Numbered from the stretch's first letter, positions 1 to 11,914 are shown. The stretch is DNA of 64,000 nucleotides from Raffaelea ambrosiae (GCA_002778195.1 PCDI01000007.1:1039127-1103126); one strand, 5' to 3'. A program made the numbers and translations. The notes: generated from the letters alone by a model not told the origin.

Positions 1-5
1 TCTCT

Positions 6-2232
6 TTAAAATCTCAGATAAGACATGAATCTCTTCCCCAGAGACTGAGCATAGTACTCATCAAAATAGGCAATGTCGTCGTCTGTCAGAAACCTCCGGC
101 CAGTCACCAAGTCGGCGTTCCGCGGGTTGACAAACTTGGTGCGGAAGACGATCTTGTGGCCGAGATAGGCAACAATAAAGAGCGGCACGCCCAGGAACGT
201 CTCGAAAAAGCTGTACACCGACGCGCCATCGCCGCCGATGGGAAACAGAGACACATAGCCGGTGGTGAAGAGAACAAAAAAGGTCACGACAAAGAGGTAG
301 ACGGATGTTGCCGGGAAGCCCGGAAGACGGAAGGCGTAGGGCAGATTCCAAGACTGGTCGTTCTGCACCCGGATCGCCTTGTGCATCTGCCAGTTGCTCA
401 CCGAGATGACCATCCAGGCCAAAAAGTACGTAGTGGAGGCAATGGAGCTGAACCCTGTAGGGGGGGTTAGTGACGTAAAAGGCAGAGAAGGGACAAAAGG
501 GGAGGGGTTCTCACAAGTGAAGATGACAGCACCGGTGTTGGAGCAGTTTATGTACGTCATGACGGTGGAGAAGAGGCCGGTGAACAGCAGCGACGAGTAC
601 GGCACACCGCGCTTGTCCACACGGGCAAACCACCGCGGGATCATGCGCATGTCGGACATGGCAATCAGCACGCGCGACGAGATGTACAGCGACTCGCTGC
701 CAATGGCCACCAGACCGATCAGGATGATCACGTTGAGCATGTCCGGCAGACCCTTGATGCCGGCGTCCTGCATGGCAATGACAAAGGGCGAGGCGGCGAC
801 GGTGCTGGTGTTGAGCAGGCGGTCCTCGTTGTAGGGGACCAGCAGGCCAATGAAAATGGTGGACAGCACGTAAAACAGCACGATGCGGGCGAACAGGTTG
901 GTGCAGGCCCGGGGCATGTCCCAGCGGGGCCGGCGGGCCTCGCCGGCCGTGATGCCCATGATCTCCTGGCCGCCGGTGGCCCAGGCGGCCAGGGCAAACG
1001 TCTGGCAGACGCCCTTGAAGCCATTGGGGAACACCTTGAGGTCGCGGTAGTTGATCGAGTGGTAGGTGGAGCCCGTGGGACCGGCCCCGGCCAGCATGCA
1101 GATGCAGGTGATGAGGATGATGACCATGGCGGTGACCTTGAGGGCGGCCGTGTAAAACTCAAACTCGGCAAAGAACTGGGTGGGCAGGGCATGGATAATA
1201 AAAACCAAAAAGAGGTAGATGGTCATGCAAGCAGGCGTGGGCAGTGCCTCGGTCCAGTATCTAAAGAGAGGTTAAAATCGGCAGTCCTGAATTGGCGGTC
1301 CGGATGCATAGATCCAGGGACAAGACGTACGTGAGAATCACGCGAACAATCGCAGCCTCGGCAGCCACCACAGTCATCCATGTGACCCATTCGCAGACGG
1401 CAATGGCAAACCCCAAGGACGGGTCAACAAAGCGAGCAGCATGGTCAATGAAACTGCCCGTGGTCGGGAACAGGCAGACGCTCTCGGTCAAGGTGTTCAT
1501 TACAGCCAGGGCCTAGTGATCCATCGTGAGTTAGCTTGGCTGCACGTGACGAATAGCCATATCTCGAGAGGGTATAGCAAGACGAAATAAAAGAATTATC
1601 AAGAGTGGAACAAAAAGGCTTCAGGAGTGGGATGTACGAACCAAGGAACAGATGAGGGAGTATCCTATCAGCATGCCAGGCGCGCCACCGTAGTGCAGGC
1701 TGAATATCGCATGTTTGTCAGTACGTCATTGGCTTGTTTGGGTGTAAATATCTCTCTGGTAGGATGTATATTTGCAGAATGCCGAGGTGATTGGAGAGAT
1801 GAAACAAAATAGCAAGAGATACCACGTACGCCTACAGAACGAGTCAAAGCGTTGTGTGTTAGCTTCCAGAACAGGCATCCAACAACGAAAATGGGGAGGG
1901 GGGGATTTAGATAACGGGCAAACAAAAAAAAAAGAAAAGAAAACATACCTTGCCCGTGCTTATAAAGATACCGCTACCGATGCAACCACCTGTACGAGCA
2001 GAAACGTGGTCAGCTCCCATCCCACAGCGCCGGTAACCTCCGGATGTGTGCCAGAAGGCGTCTCCCAAGAAGGGGGGTACACACCCAAGCAAATCATCTG
2101 GATGTGTCGAGACGAGAAGTTGCGGCGCAGCTGGCGAACCGGCACGTCATGGATGTCGCCGAGGTGGCCCTCGGCCAGACTGCTGCCATCTTCGTGGCCT
2201 TTCGGCGAAATGGACTTTTCGAGGTCCGACAT
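6..2232 (-). CDS. Amino-acid permease, APC superfamily (YAT type)
   Basis: Plasma-membrane amino-acid/proton symporter of the fungal YAT family. Proposed exons, in coding order: 2232-2085, 1989-1949, 1831-1830 (2 nt), 1699-1642, 1512-1331, 1260-515, 454-6; sum checked, 541 aa. The N-terminal tail (MSDLEKSISPKG) is hydrophilic. The TM1 motif GCIGSGIFISTGK is followed by LHYGGAPGMLIGYSLICSL and by a stretch of TM helices (FPTTGSFIDHAARFVDPSLG, GGQEIMGITAGEARRP, WFARVDKRGVPY), all YAT signatures in order. The 60-bp intron at 455-514 is stop-free. The exon 3/4 donor (GTTCGT) is weak but gives the family spacing. The exact substrate is unknown. The start is the first ATG before the conserved tail, 24 bp downstream of a C24 tract in the leader. 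Confidence 0.9.
1700..1948 (-). other. Two introns flanking a proposed 2-nt exon
   Basis: On the minus strand, intron A is 1948-1832 (donor GTATGT, branch CTAAC, acceptor CTGTAG) and intron B is 1829-1700 (donor GTACGT, branch CTGAC, acceptor TTCAG). The two bases between them, GC at 1831-1830, join the following C to give an Ala codon. The product reads ISTGK-A-LHYGG, the residue expected at this position in YAT permeases, and the frame closes. Without these 2 nt the flanking exons are out of frame. A 26-nt exon using a poorer GTTTCA donor is the main alternative; it would insert about eight extra residues. Confidence 0.6.
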
Positions 2233-3770
2233 GGTCGTTATGTGGATGGCCGAGGAGGGGGGGGGGGGGGGGGGGGGGGGTGCAAGAAACAAAAAAATTA
2301 AAGGAGGTCGCCGGTGAGGTGGGATGGAAGGAGAACAAAAGAAGGAAGAGAAGAACAGGTGCGCAGTTTTCTTCTTCTACTCGTGGGAGCTAGCTGAGAG
2401 GATCATACAAAGCTAGAACGTCGACAACAGGACAGCAAAGTGATTAAATACTTGTTCGAGATAAAAGAGCATAGTCACAAAACGGGCCGGGCAATCAGGA
2501 TACACGGACAATATCTGGATTCAGAAGTGGGAACACATCCCAGTGAATCGGTGTAAAGGTAGGATTCGTATCTCTGTCGATTCGGCTAGGTGGCCAAAGC
2601 CGCACTCTTCTCGAACATCTGGCTTGGTGAGAATCCACGCACGCAGGATGTACAGTTTTGGAGTGGCTCAAAGGTGGGAGGATTGAGCAACACAGGGCCC
2701 CCCCAAGAAGTGCTTATCACTTCAAAGCTGATGCGCAACTCCGTTTCTTGGGCATGTTGATAACCGCCACAGGTGTGCATAGCATGAAGTCGCCGGCTGG
2801 TCTTTCCACCACGGTGAACAGCAAGGCAACCCCAGCCGCCGAGCCCTATCAGTATAAGAAGGCCCCCCCCCCTTCTCTCCTTCTCGCCTCATCGCTTCTT
2901 GTTTGCTTGTCATCGGCTACTTAGATACAGAGGAGTCGCACGCCATTGCTGCGGACTGTTTGTGGATAGTCACGACTAGCCAAGGATGGCAGCGGGTCCC
3001 GCACAGGAACATAGGAAAAGGCCCGTGTTGGTGCTATCTTTGAGAGAACAAGAGGATAAAGAGGGTCCTTACGGTAGTTAGTGCTCAAGGGGGGGAGGGG
3101 GTCTGGGGGTGGAGCATCTTTTTCGTGGGATGGCTGACCGTTATCTTTCCTGTAGAGATAGGATTATGCAGCCACGAGAGGCAAAGTTTCAAAGTATGGG
3201 ACCGCCTTTGATATGCTAAATCAGCAGAGCTACTGTAGGGGGGGGGGGTTGGGATTGGCGGCAGGCAGGATGGAAAATAATATTCTACATTGTCCACAAC
3301 TGATAGAAGGTGTTCAGATAGAGAGCGTGCCATTGGCCCAAGGGTGCATGGAGCCATCTTGTCATCCAGGGAGCTGTCTCGACAGGGGGGCGTTTCCTCT
3401 CACCGATTACCCGTGTGCTCTACCGATAAGAACACATCTTTTTTTTCCCTTTCGTAAGAACTTTTGCGGAAGGCCAACCCGGACTGGACGGGGGATGGAT
3501 GCTACTGTTTTTTTTGTTGGTTTCTTGTGAGATACAAAATCATATCGATATTGGTCATATATTGAACGGCAGAAGAAAAAAAAAACGGAAAAAAATAAAG
3601 AAAAACAAAAACATACGTTGCTCATAATAACCGAAGAGATAAAGAGACGGCAGCCGAGCATAAGTAGATTTAATACAAGCAAAGCCACATATTTTCTCGC
3701 TCTCTCCCGCTCTCTCTCGGCTCTCTTGCGCGCGCGCACACACACACACACACATACACAACACTCCCTC
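2233..3770. other. Intergenic: permease leader/promoter and downstream of TF
   Basis: No credible gene. It holds the permease leader with its C24 tract, several shorter G/C runs (for example G10 near 3239) and A-rich stretches near 3570-3610. A (CA)n microsatellite at about 3737-3756 lies just beyond the stop codon of the neighbouring regulator. ORFs here are short, low-complexity and not family-like. Confidence 0.6.
2257..2280. repeat. Homopolymer G24 (C24 on the coding strand)
   Basis: Uninterrupted run of 24 G on the plus strand, 24 bp upstream of the permease ATG, so it is C24 in the presumed 5' leader or core promoter. Length should be treated as approximate because such runs are prone to sequencing error and slippage. 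Confidence 0.9.
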
Positions 3771-6700
3771 TCAGGTCAGCATCAGACACACCTTTTGCGC
3801 CTCCGTCACGCGTCGCCAGCTGCTCCGCTGCCGCGAGCATCCGGACCGCCGCCGCCGCCACACCTCATAGACCACCTCGCGCCCGCGCAGACAGCCGGCA
3901 AACCCGCAGCCGTTGGTCAGCCCGTACCACCGCACAAACCGCTGCTGCAGCGCCTCGTCCAGGGCCTCGCCGGCGGCAATGAAGCACGGCCAGAACAGCG
4001 TGCCGGAGGCCACGCGGTGCTCCTGCTTGAGCGCCTCGATGGCCTCGGCGTGGGCGATCACGTCCTCGACGTAGGGGCGCAGGAACGTCGCGTGCATCGA
4101 GCGCACATTCTGCGAAAAGTAGATGAGCACGGCCCGGTGGAAGGCCTTGATCTGGTGCTGGATGATGGTGCGGTCGACCGGCGTCTGCACCGACAGAAAC
4201 GCCGCGTACGCCGGCGTGCGGTCCACGTCCACGGGGAAGTCCAGGATCTCCGCCTCGAGCTGGTCCGCCTCGGCGCCCAGGCCGCCTCCTAGATCCAAGT
4301 CCAGGGTGGACGTGATGGTGGTGGTGGTGGCGGTGGTGGCGCTGTGGTGGCGCTGGTTCGGCTGGTGGTTGCTGTTGTTTCTCCGCCGTATGCGGTCGAG
4401 CTTGCTGATGAGGACGGTGACGCGGCTCAGCAGCATCAGCAGCGAGGCCGGCACGCCGTAGATGAACTCGCACGACGTGGCCGTTTCGCTATTGTCGTTG
4501 AGGTTCTCCTCCAGCCACACGCGCGTACTGCTTCCACCCCCAGGGGGGCTGTCCCGTTTGTTGTGGGTGTTGTGGCTGCCGTGGCTGCTGCTGTTGCTGC
4601 GCGTGGACGGCGACGGCGGCGACGGCTGTCGTCCTCCCCTTCTTTTTTTGGCATCATGGCTCGTCATATGAACATTGGCCGTGGTATCCGAAGTGGCCGC
4701 GACGTTGTTGGTGACGGTGATGGCGGTGGATGTTGGTGCTGCTGTGGCCGCGGCGATGGCGTCTGCGGACCCCTCCTCCTCCTCTTCTTCTTCCAACACA
4801 TCGATCGGGTTTGTCGTGGCGTAGATGACGCGCAGGTAGTAAAAGATGCGGTGCAGAGCGCGCGCCTTGGACGAGTACCGCCGCTTCCAGCCCTTGGTGC
4901 TGCGGATCAGGCTCTCGCATCCGAGGAGGTGCATCTGCGTCGTGGCCGTCTCGCCCGAGGCGACGTCGATCGAGACCATGGTCAGCATGGCAGCCAGCAG
5001 CTCTTTGTACTTGGGCCGCGTGGCAGAGCCCAACGCCCGTCCATGGCCGTTGTGGCCGCCTCTGTTGTGGGCGGCCCGACTGCCGCCGTCGCGACTATTG
5101 TCTGTCGACGTCATGTTCTCGGCCAGCCCCATCTGCAGCGACCGGACAGCCTGGAAGCGTCGCTGGTAGCCCACCTTGCGCCACTTCTCCTGCTCTGGCG
5201 TGCTGCATCCGTAGCGGTTGGACAGACAGTACGCACTGACGGACAGCAGCGAGTTGAGGAGGGCATTGCGCGCATGCGAGGTCTGGCCCATGACCTCGAG
5301 CTCGCCCGTTCCCTGCAGGGCCCGCGGCAGGTGAATGGACTTCCATGGGCTCTTGTTGTTGTTGGCCACAATGCAGAAGCTCTCGATGACGTTGTGCACG
5401 TAGTAGTTGAGCAGGAAGCGGGTTTCGGGCTTGCCAAAGAAGCCGCATGGCTGGGGGGTCAAGACAGGCGCCGGAACCGCCGCGGGCACGGACTCGATGC
5501 CACTCGTATCGTCATTGCCTGTAAGCTCTTTACGGAGGATGTTGTCCGATGTCGACGCCTCGTCCGGGTGTCCATTTGTCGGTTGTTCTCCAGAGGAGCT
5601 GGCGGATGCGTTGGCATTGTTCAAGGCTTCTTGTGCTTCGAGCAGCTCAAGCAGGTTGGCCGTCAGCGTCGATGGAGACGGAATGGACACGGCTGTCGGC
5701 GAAAATCCTGCCAGCAGTCCCCGAGGACTGCCCCAGTCCATAGCTGTTGCCCTGTTGCTGGTGCTTGTCAAGCCGCTGCCTGGCATGATGCTTGTTGACA
5801 CGGCAGGCACAACAGCTTCTTCAAGATGTGCTGGTGCAGCCAACATGTCGAGGAAGGAGACAGCAGACGTCGGTTCCGGGTTGGGCACAGCGGCAGACGA
5901 GAAGTCCGGCCACATGCCCTGGACGTCGCCCCACGAGGCCGGCTCACGTCCTCCTTCACCCGCACCAAATGGTCTTACATGGGAGACGGCATCAATGGCT
6001 ACAGTGCTGCCCGTGTTCATGACGCCTCCATACTGGCCTTGGTGTGGTTGTTGGTGATGAATGCTACTATCAAACGAGAGCCCGAGAGAAGGAGAAGATG
6101 TGTGAGGCAGAGAGCGATCAGAAGAAGGGCTTTGGTGATCTGAGCAGCCGCACGCAGCGTCCTTCTCATCTTTGGCCGCGAAGACCCCAAACGGGCCCTG
6201 GCGGCGTGTTTGCGACTTGTTCAAGACATCGTCCTCGATGTTGACCAGCAGCCTGTCCAGCTCAGGGTCAGTGAAGACGGAATTTGGGATACCTGATGAG
6301 GTGTGTGAGTGGCGGGTTAAGAGAGCACGTAAAGAGGAAAAGATTGGGACAGGAACAAAAACAAAAACAGAAACAGAAACAGGAGCAAAAATGAAAGCAT
6401 GCACAGAAGAAAGAACAGACAGAAAAGAAGGGGACAGGACGTCCAAACAGAGAAGTTGACAGAGACACACAACGAGGCAACTGACAACGAAAAGGACAAC
6501 AAAATAGACAGGGCAACTGAGAACAGAAGCCCACAGTCTGCCCAACCACGTAGAAAGAAACCAAGGTGGGACCCCCAGGGAAAATACCCACTGAACGTGA
6601 TTTGCCTGCGCTGAGACGTCGTGGTCCGGACAGGCATCGCCGCCGCGCCTTCAGCAGGGCCTGTCTCGCAGGGCAGCCATTGCAGGCGCGTCGAGTAGCC

Positions 6701-6877
6701 CTCGCAGGCGAGGTTCTTCCGCGTGCACTGGTTGCACTCTGGATACGTCTCGTCGCATTTGAGCTTCCGGGCCCGGCACGTCCAGCAGCCCGTAAACGTC
6801 TTTCTGCCCGGCGGCCATCGTGGCCTGGATGCTGTCCGTGAAGGGCTGCCGTGTGCTGCAACCCGACGGTTGGCCAT
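3771..6877 (-). CDS. Zn2Cys6 transcription factor (Fungal_trans_2-like)
   Basis: Nuclear DNA-binding regulator. Exon 1 is 6877-6592 and exon 2 is 6292-3771; sum checked, 935 aa. The binuclear zinc cluster uses Cys 31, 34, 41, 48, 51 and 58 in CWTC-x6-C-x6-C-x2-C-x6-C spacing. After a long low-complexity middle (Ser/Thr/Ala-rich with an acidic EEEEEEE run) comes the regulatory domain: ARNALLNSLLSVSAYCLSN, KWRKVGYQRRFQA, KELLAAMLTMVSIDVASGET, then a C-terminal module with WPCFIAAGEALDEALQQRF. The layout resembles ArcA/Arg81-type regulators and a second regulator at 24.9-27.4 kb. The 299-bp intron uses donor GTGGGT and acceptor CATCAG. Target genes are unknown; the divergent neighbour is the class II aldolase gene. 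Confidence 0.88.
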
Positions 6878-7617
6878 CGCCGGCTGTCGTATTGGTGCTG
6901 CGTCGTCTCCCAGAGGTCAGACAGAAGGAAGCCCAAGGAAGCCTCCGGCGGAGCCCTGTTCACTGGTGTCCAGAGTGGCAGAGCCCGAACAGCGAGACCG
7001 TTTCAGAGTGCCCCGAGCTGAGAATTGCAAAAAGGGGGGAGGGGCGGGCGGTTCTGGGGAGGAGGGAAGGGAAAGAGGTGGCGTAAAATCCCCCCTCGCC
7101 CGTGCCCGCGACGAGGCACCAGAGGCCCCGGAAGGCTGCCGAGATAGGGCGGATAAGACTGGGTGGACCACTCGCTGCGATCCGTGTAAGAACAAAGCGT
7201 CGACGCGGATTGGCCCGCTCCCAGTTGCCGTTTTTGCGGCTGCCGCTGCGCCCAAATGTCCCCAGTGGTCCCCAAATGGGCCCCAATGTCACCCGAGAGC
7301 AATGCCGGCCTGCAACCGCCCCAAACAAAGACGGCAGGCATCGCCAGTGGTCATGCCATGGCAGGAGACGTCGGGACGTGCCAACAACGGACGGACGGGG
7401 GGGTACTAATAGGCAATGTCTTATCGCTCGAAGGGGTCTTCGTGGAGACGAGGAGTCCCTGTTTGGCAGAAGCACACGCAAAGCCCTGCGATCATCCAAG
7501 CGAGATAAGCCCTGCTTCTGTGTGACGCCGACGGCCCGGGACACTTACACGCGTATATTGTGCGACATTGCAAGAGCAGCCTTCCTTGCCCATTTCTCGT
7601 CTCGAGACACGTTCACC
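6878..7617. other. Divergent intergenic region
   Basis: A 740-bp region between the start codons of the Zn2Cys6 regulator (-) and the class II aldolase-like gene (+), so it probably carries both promoters. It contains G-rich runs and CCCAAATG/CCCCAATG-like repeats around 7250-7290. I see no gene in it. Confidence 0.5.
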
Positions 7618-8574
7618 ATGACGCCGCCTGCTGCCCGCACCACGACGACCACCATGGTCGAGGTGGCCGCTGCCTCGCTGCCGGTCACGCTGAAGCTGGA
7701 TGCCGCCACGGAGGAGGCGGCGGCGACGACGACGAAGAAGGAGATGCCCGCGAGCACGGCGGCGACCGCCGTCGTCCCCGTCGTGAACCCCGACCCGTTC
7801 GCCTTTGGCGGGGTCCCCTACGAGGGCATCCCGCACTTTGACGACATGTACAAGAAGCGGCAGTGGCAGCTCGAGCACATGGCGGGCGCGTTCCGGATCT
7901 TTGCCCGCAAGGGCTTCACCGAGGGCGCGGCCGGCCACATCAGCGTGCGCGACCCCGTGGACCCCAACACGTTCTGGATCAACCCGTACGCCAGGTTCTT
8001 TGGGCTGCTCAAGGCCAGCGACATGGTGCACGTCGACGAGCACGGCCAGGTCATTGGCGGCGCGCGCGCGCCCGTCAACGCGGCCGGCTTCCTCATCCAC
8101 AGCGCCATCCACAAGGCGCACCCGCGCGTCAACGCCGCCTGCCACACGCACTCCAAGTACGGCAAGGCCTGGTCCACCTTTGGCCGGCCGCTCGAGATCC
8201 TGTCCCAGGACACGTGCAACTTTTACCACAACCAGGCCGTCTACGCCAACTTTGGCGGCGTCGTCATGGAGAAGGAGGAGGGCCAGCGCATCGCCGACGC
8301 CATGGGCGACAAGCAGTGCGTGATCCTGCAGAACCACGGCCTGCTGACGACCGGCACCACCGTCGACGAGGCCGCCTACATGTTCACCCTCATGGAGCGC
8401 TCGTGCGAGATCCAGATGGAGATCGACGCCACCGGCCGCGACAAGATCTACGTCGACGACGACGAGGCCGCCTACACCTTCAAGTACAACTGCACGCCGC
8501 AGACGCTGTACACGGACTTCCAGCCCGACTTTGAGTACGAGGTCTGGGCCTCCAACGGCGAGGTGCTCAAATGA
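7618..8574 (+). CDS. Class II aldolase/adducin-domain protein
   Basis: Single exon, 318 aa. About 60 residues of low-complexity leader (Thr/Ala-rich) precede the class II aldolase/adducin fold. Motifs seen: GAAGHISVRDP, FWINPYARFFG, the zinc-binding HTHSKYGKAWS (His-x-His) and CVILQNHGLLTTG (third His). The family includes fuculose-phosphate and ribulose-phosphate aldolases and the fungal Mug14-like proteins of unknown substrate; the length and DPDPFAFGGVPYEG-like entry fit the fungal group. A metal-dependent lyase or epimerase activity is inferred only from the fold. The ATG is preceded by TTCACC. Upstream in-frame sequence is open but non-conserved, so 7618 was chosen. Probably cytosolic; no signal peptide. 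Confidence 0.85.
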   Translation: MTPPAARTTTTTMVEVAAASLPVTLKLDAATEEAAATTTKKEMPASTAATAVVPVVNPDPFAFGGVPYEGIPHFDDMYKKRQWQLEHMAGAFRIFARKGFTEGAAGHISVRDPVDPNTFWINPYARFFGLLKASDMVHVDEHGQVIGGARAPVNAAGFLIHSAIHKAHPRVNAACHTHSKYGKAWSTFGRPLEILSQDTCNFYHNQAVYANFGGVVMEKEEGQRIADAMGDKQCVILQNHGLLTTGTTVDEAAYMFTLMERSCEIQMEIDATGRDKIYVDDDEAAYTFKYNCTPQTLYTDFQPDFEYEVWASNGEVLK

Positions 8575-9294
8575 GTCAGGCTGTGTGGCCGGTCACGGAC
8601 GGTATGGGTGGGGGGGGTGTCTGGACGGCATGCCTGTGCATATATGGGGCGGTGGTGTGGTGGAAGAACGGGGACAGGAAAAACGCAAAGAAAAGAAACG
8701 ACAATCAAGGCAATGTGTTGAGCGTGCAATGTATTGACCGTGCCATGTGTTGACCGTGCCATGTGTTGATCGTGCAATGTGTTAACCGTGCAATGTATTA
8801 ACTGTGCTATATGTTAACCGTGTAATGAGTTAACCGTGCAATATATTAACCGTACCATGTGTTAACCGTGCCATGTGCTGACCGTATGAGACCGTATCCA
8901 TAAACAGACACAGGAAGTGGAAGAACGATCGAAACGCAAACTCGGCAGGAGGCCTTGGACAAGGACACTACTCTCAAAATAGAAAAAAAAAAGAACTGTT
9001 GCATTGAACCACTGATCCTTCCATGGTACCGCCAAGACGGCCGCTGGGTGCCGTTGGAGGATTCTAATCCAGGGACGATGTAGCCATGCACCACGCCCAC
9101 GCGTGTGTTGCGCCATTGCACATGCTGGCTGTCTGGTTGCCAGCGACATACGACATACGCCTGTACAGACACAGACAGCCACACCAGAGAAGAGAACCCG
9201 CGTTTGTCCCATGCCCGTAGATTGTGTCTTGGCTGCGCTGCATCTTCCCGCCACGGCCCTACGGTCCCGATCCTGCCGGCCATGACACCGCTCT
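8575..9294. other. Convergent 3' region with minisatellite
   Basis: Lies between the stop codons of two convergent genes. The only strong structure is the 16-bp tandem array at 8711-8886. The rest has no gene-like ORF. Confidence 0.6.
8711..8886. repeat. Minisatellite, 16-bp unit x 11
   Basis: Eleven contiguous 16-bp units fill exactly 176 bp. Consensus is close to CAATGTGTTAACCGTG, with point changes but no indels (for example TTGACC in the first copies and TTAACC in the later ones). Most units carry a GTTAAC/GTTGAC core. It lies 137 bp beyond the class II aldolase stop codon. Confidence 0.95.
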
Positions 9295-10469
9295 CTAGTT
9301 CTCGCCGTACTTCAGATCCGGCGTGCTCTTCGTCGGCACGGTAATCAGGCCCTTGGCCTCCATCGTCTTCCACTGCAGACCCTTCAGCACGCCGTAGACC
9401 ACCTTGAGCGTCGGCGTCGGCACGCCCTTCGCCTCGGCCGCGCGCAGCGGCTCGCCCACAATGTTCTCGTACTCGATGTAGTTGCCCTGGGTAGTCAGCA
9501 AAAGATTGTCTGCACAGAGTGTCTCGCCCAGGTTGTACCGGAGCTCTCCGCCTACCTTCAAGATGTCCTGGCACATGCTGGGCTTGAAAAAGGCATCAAA
9601 CGGATCGGCCCGGATCATCGTCTCCACCAGCTCCGGCGGCAGCGTCACGCCGTTGGCCTTGGCCGCCGCCAGGATCTCCTGGATGATGGGCCGGATCAGG
9701 TTGTCGATGATGTGCTCCGAGATGCGCATCCGGCTCGTGTCCAGGCGCAGGATCGTCGCCGTGCTGTTGAAGCTGGCATTGTACAGCAGCTTCCGCCAGC
9801 GGCTGAACGCCACGTTGGGCTCGTAGTTGCACACCACGCCCGGGCAGGCGCCGTAGATCTCGTGGAACTTCTTGGCCGCGGCCTCGGACGTCGCGGCCGG
9901 AATGTGGGGGTTGGGGAAGGCGCCCACGATGAGCTCGTCGTGGTCGTCGTGGAGAATGGTGCCGTGGGGGGCCTCGCTGGCGCCGATGAGGCTGACGCCC
10001 GAGATGATGGGGTTCTGCGGGAACGCCGCCACCAGCGGACGGTCAATGTTGAGGCCGTTCTGGACCAGGGCAATGGCGGTGACGCCGGGGGTGACCGCCG
10101 GCGCGATCAGCTCGGCCACCGTCGGGTGGACGTCGGGGATGTTCTTGGTGGTCACGACAATAAAGTCGTACGGCGGCAGCTTCTCGGCAGCCACGTCCGG
10201 GATGGAGTTGCGGACTGGGGGAGGTTAGTGAAGTGCCATACCGTCTGTCCTTTGGGGGGCACAGACGCACTCGCCGAAGGCTTCCAGCTGCTGACTTTGC
10301 CGTGGTCCAGCGAGTCGATCTGGAAACCGCCCTTCTCGACGGCCTGGAAGTTGGACCGCAGCACGGCTGTCACGCTGGCCTTGCCGCCCTTTTCGAGCGC
10401 AAAGGCACCCATGGTGCCCACACCACCCGAGCCCACCAGGAGCACATTGGCCTTGTCGACGGAACCCAT
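9295..10469 (-). CDS. 2-dehydropantoate 2-reductase-like (ApbA/PanE)
   Basis: NADPH-dependent ketopantoate-reductase family enzyme, probably cytosolic. Exons 10469-10271, 10214-9556 and 9486-9295; sum checked, 349 aa. The N-terminal Rossmann motif is VLLVGSGGVGTMGAFALEKG. It continues with YDFIVVTTKNIPD, ALVQNGLNIDRPL, ISGVSLIGASEAPHGTI and the C-terminal domain RKLLYNASFNSTATILRLD, with the catalytic-type Lys and Asn. The first intron (donor GTGCGT, 56 bp) joins KPSA to IRNSIPD. The second (9487-9555, 69 bp, donor GTAGGC, branch TGCTGAC) is stop-free, so a naive ORF reads through it; removal restores DILK-GNYIEYENIVGE. Fungi carry several paralogs, so pantothenate synthesis is possible but not proven. 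Confidence 0.88.
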
Positions 10470-11914
10470 GCTTGCGGAAGAATTATAGCAAGAGCAGCTT
10501 GAGCGAACACCCTTGTAAGAGCCTTGGAAGCTTTTGAAGAACTCTTGTGAACCCTTGCGAACCTTTGCGAAGCTGGAACGAGAACGAATTTGCGAACAAC
10601 AACAAAAAAAAAAACAAAAAAAAAACAAGCTCAGACGCAAATCCGTCTGCTTCGTGGTGGTCGCGGTCGCAGGATGAAATAGAACGTCGCGGCGCATGCA
10701 GATAATGGCCGATAAGAACGCAACTGGTCGCGTATCCGGCGGCGATCCTGCATTGTGACATAGCCCCGCTGGCCAGGGAAAGGGGATAGCTGCCGTGGCT
10801 GCGAAGATTGCCATGTGCCGGCAGGACCTGCAATCAATGGCATTTTGCTGTGCCCGCGGGGACCAGCGAGGAAAGCCCCCCAGCCCCTGCAGCGAGCCCA
10901 GCCAGCCTATGAGGAAGCATGCGTTGTGCAAAGATGCGGGTTCTTGGACCGTGACAGCTGTCGGCGTGGGTTGCCGTGGAGAGAATATGGAGACGCCTTC
11001 GGAGCGTTGCCGGTTCGCGCGGGCAGTTTTCTCTGGCTGCGTTGGGCCGCTTCCCGTTGGGGGTCCATCCGTCGTCTGCTAGTTCAAAACACAGGTCGTC
11101 CCTAGCTAGACCTTGGGGACTGGATTGGAAAAAGGGCTAGCTCCGCATGTCTGGACAAGCAAGATAGGATAGCAGTATCTTCATGCATTCATTATCTTGC
11201 TTGTCGTTTCCGACCATCTGGTATAAGATGCCTCTTTCGTAAGCTTCACACCTTTGCTCGCGTTCCCTATCGGAGCCGTGAAGGAGCCCCCAGGAGACAA
11301 GCCAGTCGAATGAACGGACGCAGCACAATCCTCGAATAAAGAGCGTAGAAATGCAAGCAGCTCCCCATCGTCGCCCGAGAGACTAGGAAGATAGCGGATC
11401 TCGCGCGCACGCAGTGGGTGCTACCCCATCCGAGAGGGCCCATCCGCTGGCCCAGCTGGCCCACCCTCCCCGTCTTTTTTGTCTTGTTATGGAAACAAAG
11501 CTCTTATCAGGAGCCTCCCCAAGGTCCCCTCTCTCTCCGTTCTCGCAGAGGGGCATCGCCGAGTTCGCGATAAGCTCCCCTCCCCAGGTACCGCGCATCA
11601 AGGGACCTGCCGTCGAATGGGGGGAAACAGACCAGGAAGAAAGAAAAAAGAAAAAAAAAAGCAAGCAGATGGCCGATACTATGCGTGGATGAAGGGCCCC
11701 CATGAGCACATCCTCCTCCTGGCATCCTCCTGGTTCTCGTCAATTGTCGGCTTAACCCGCCCCGGACTCTGTCTATATCTGCAAAGACATCACGACGTTC
11801 ACGTAGTTCGCAGAATCCACCACATCATTACCTGTGCTCGTTGTGTTTTACGCCTGTCTCTGAAGTGCAGCATAGACTTTCTACAAAAACACAGAAACGT
11901 ACACAACTACCACA
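10470..11914. other. Divergent promoter region (1.4 kb)
   Basis: Between the ketopantoate-reductase-like gene (-) and the hydroxy-acid oxidase gene (+). No gene recognised. HGATAR-type sites are present on either strand near 10700, 10710, 11162, 11267, 11389, 11504 and 11568, about 1.7 times the chance rate for this length. A pyrimidine-rich stretch and an A-rich leader precede the oxidase ATG. Confidence 0.5.

Noticed and set aside
8711..8886. CRISPR-like array
   Set aside because: Units are contiguous 16-bp repeats without spacers in a eukaryotic genome; it is a minisatellite.
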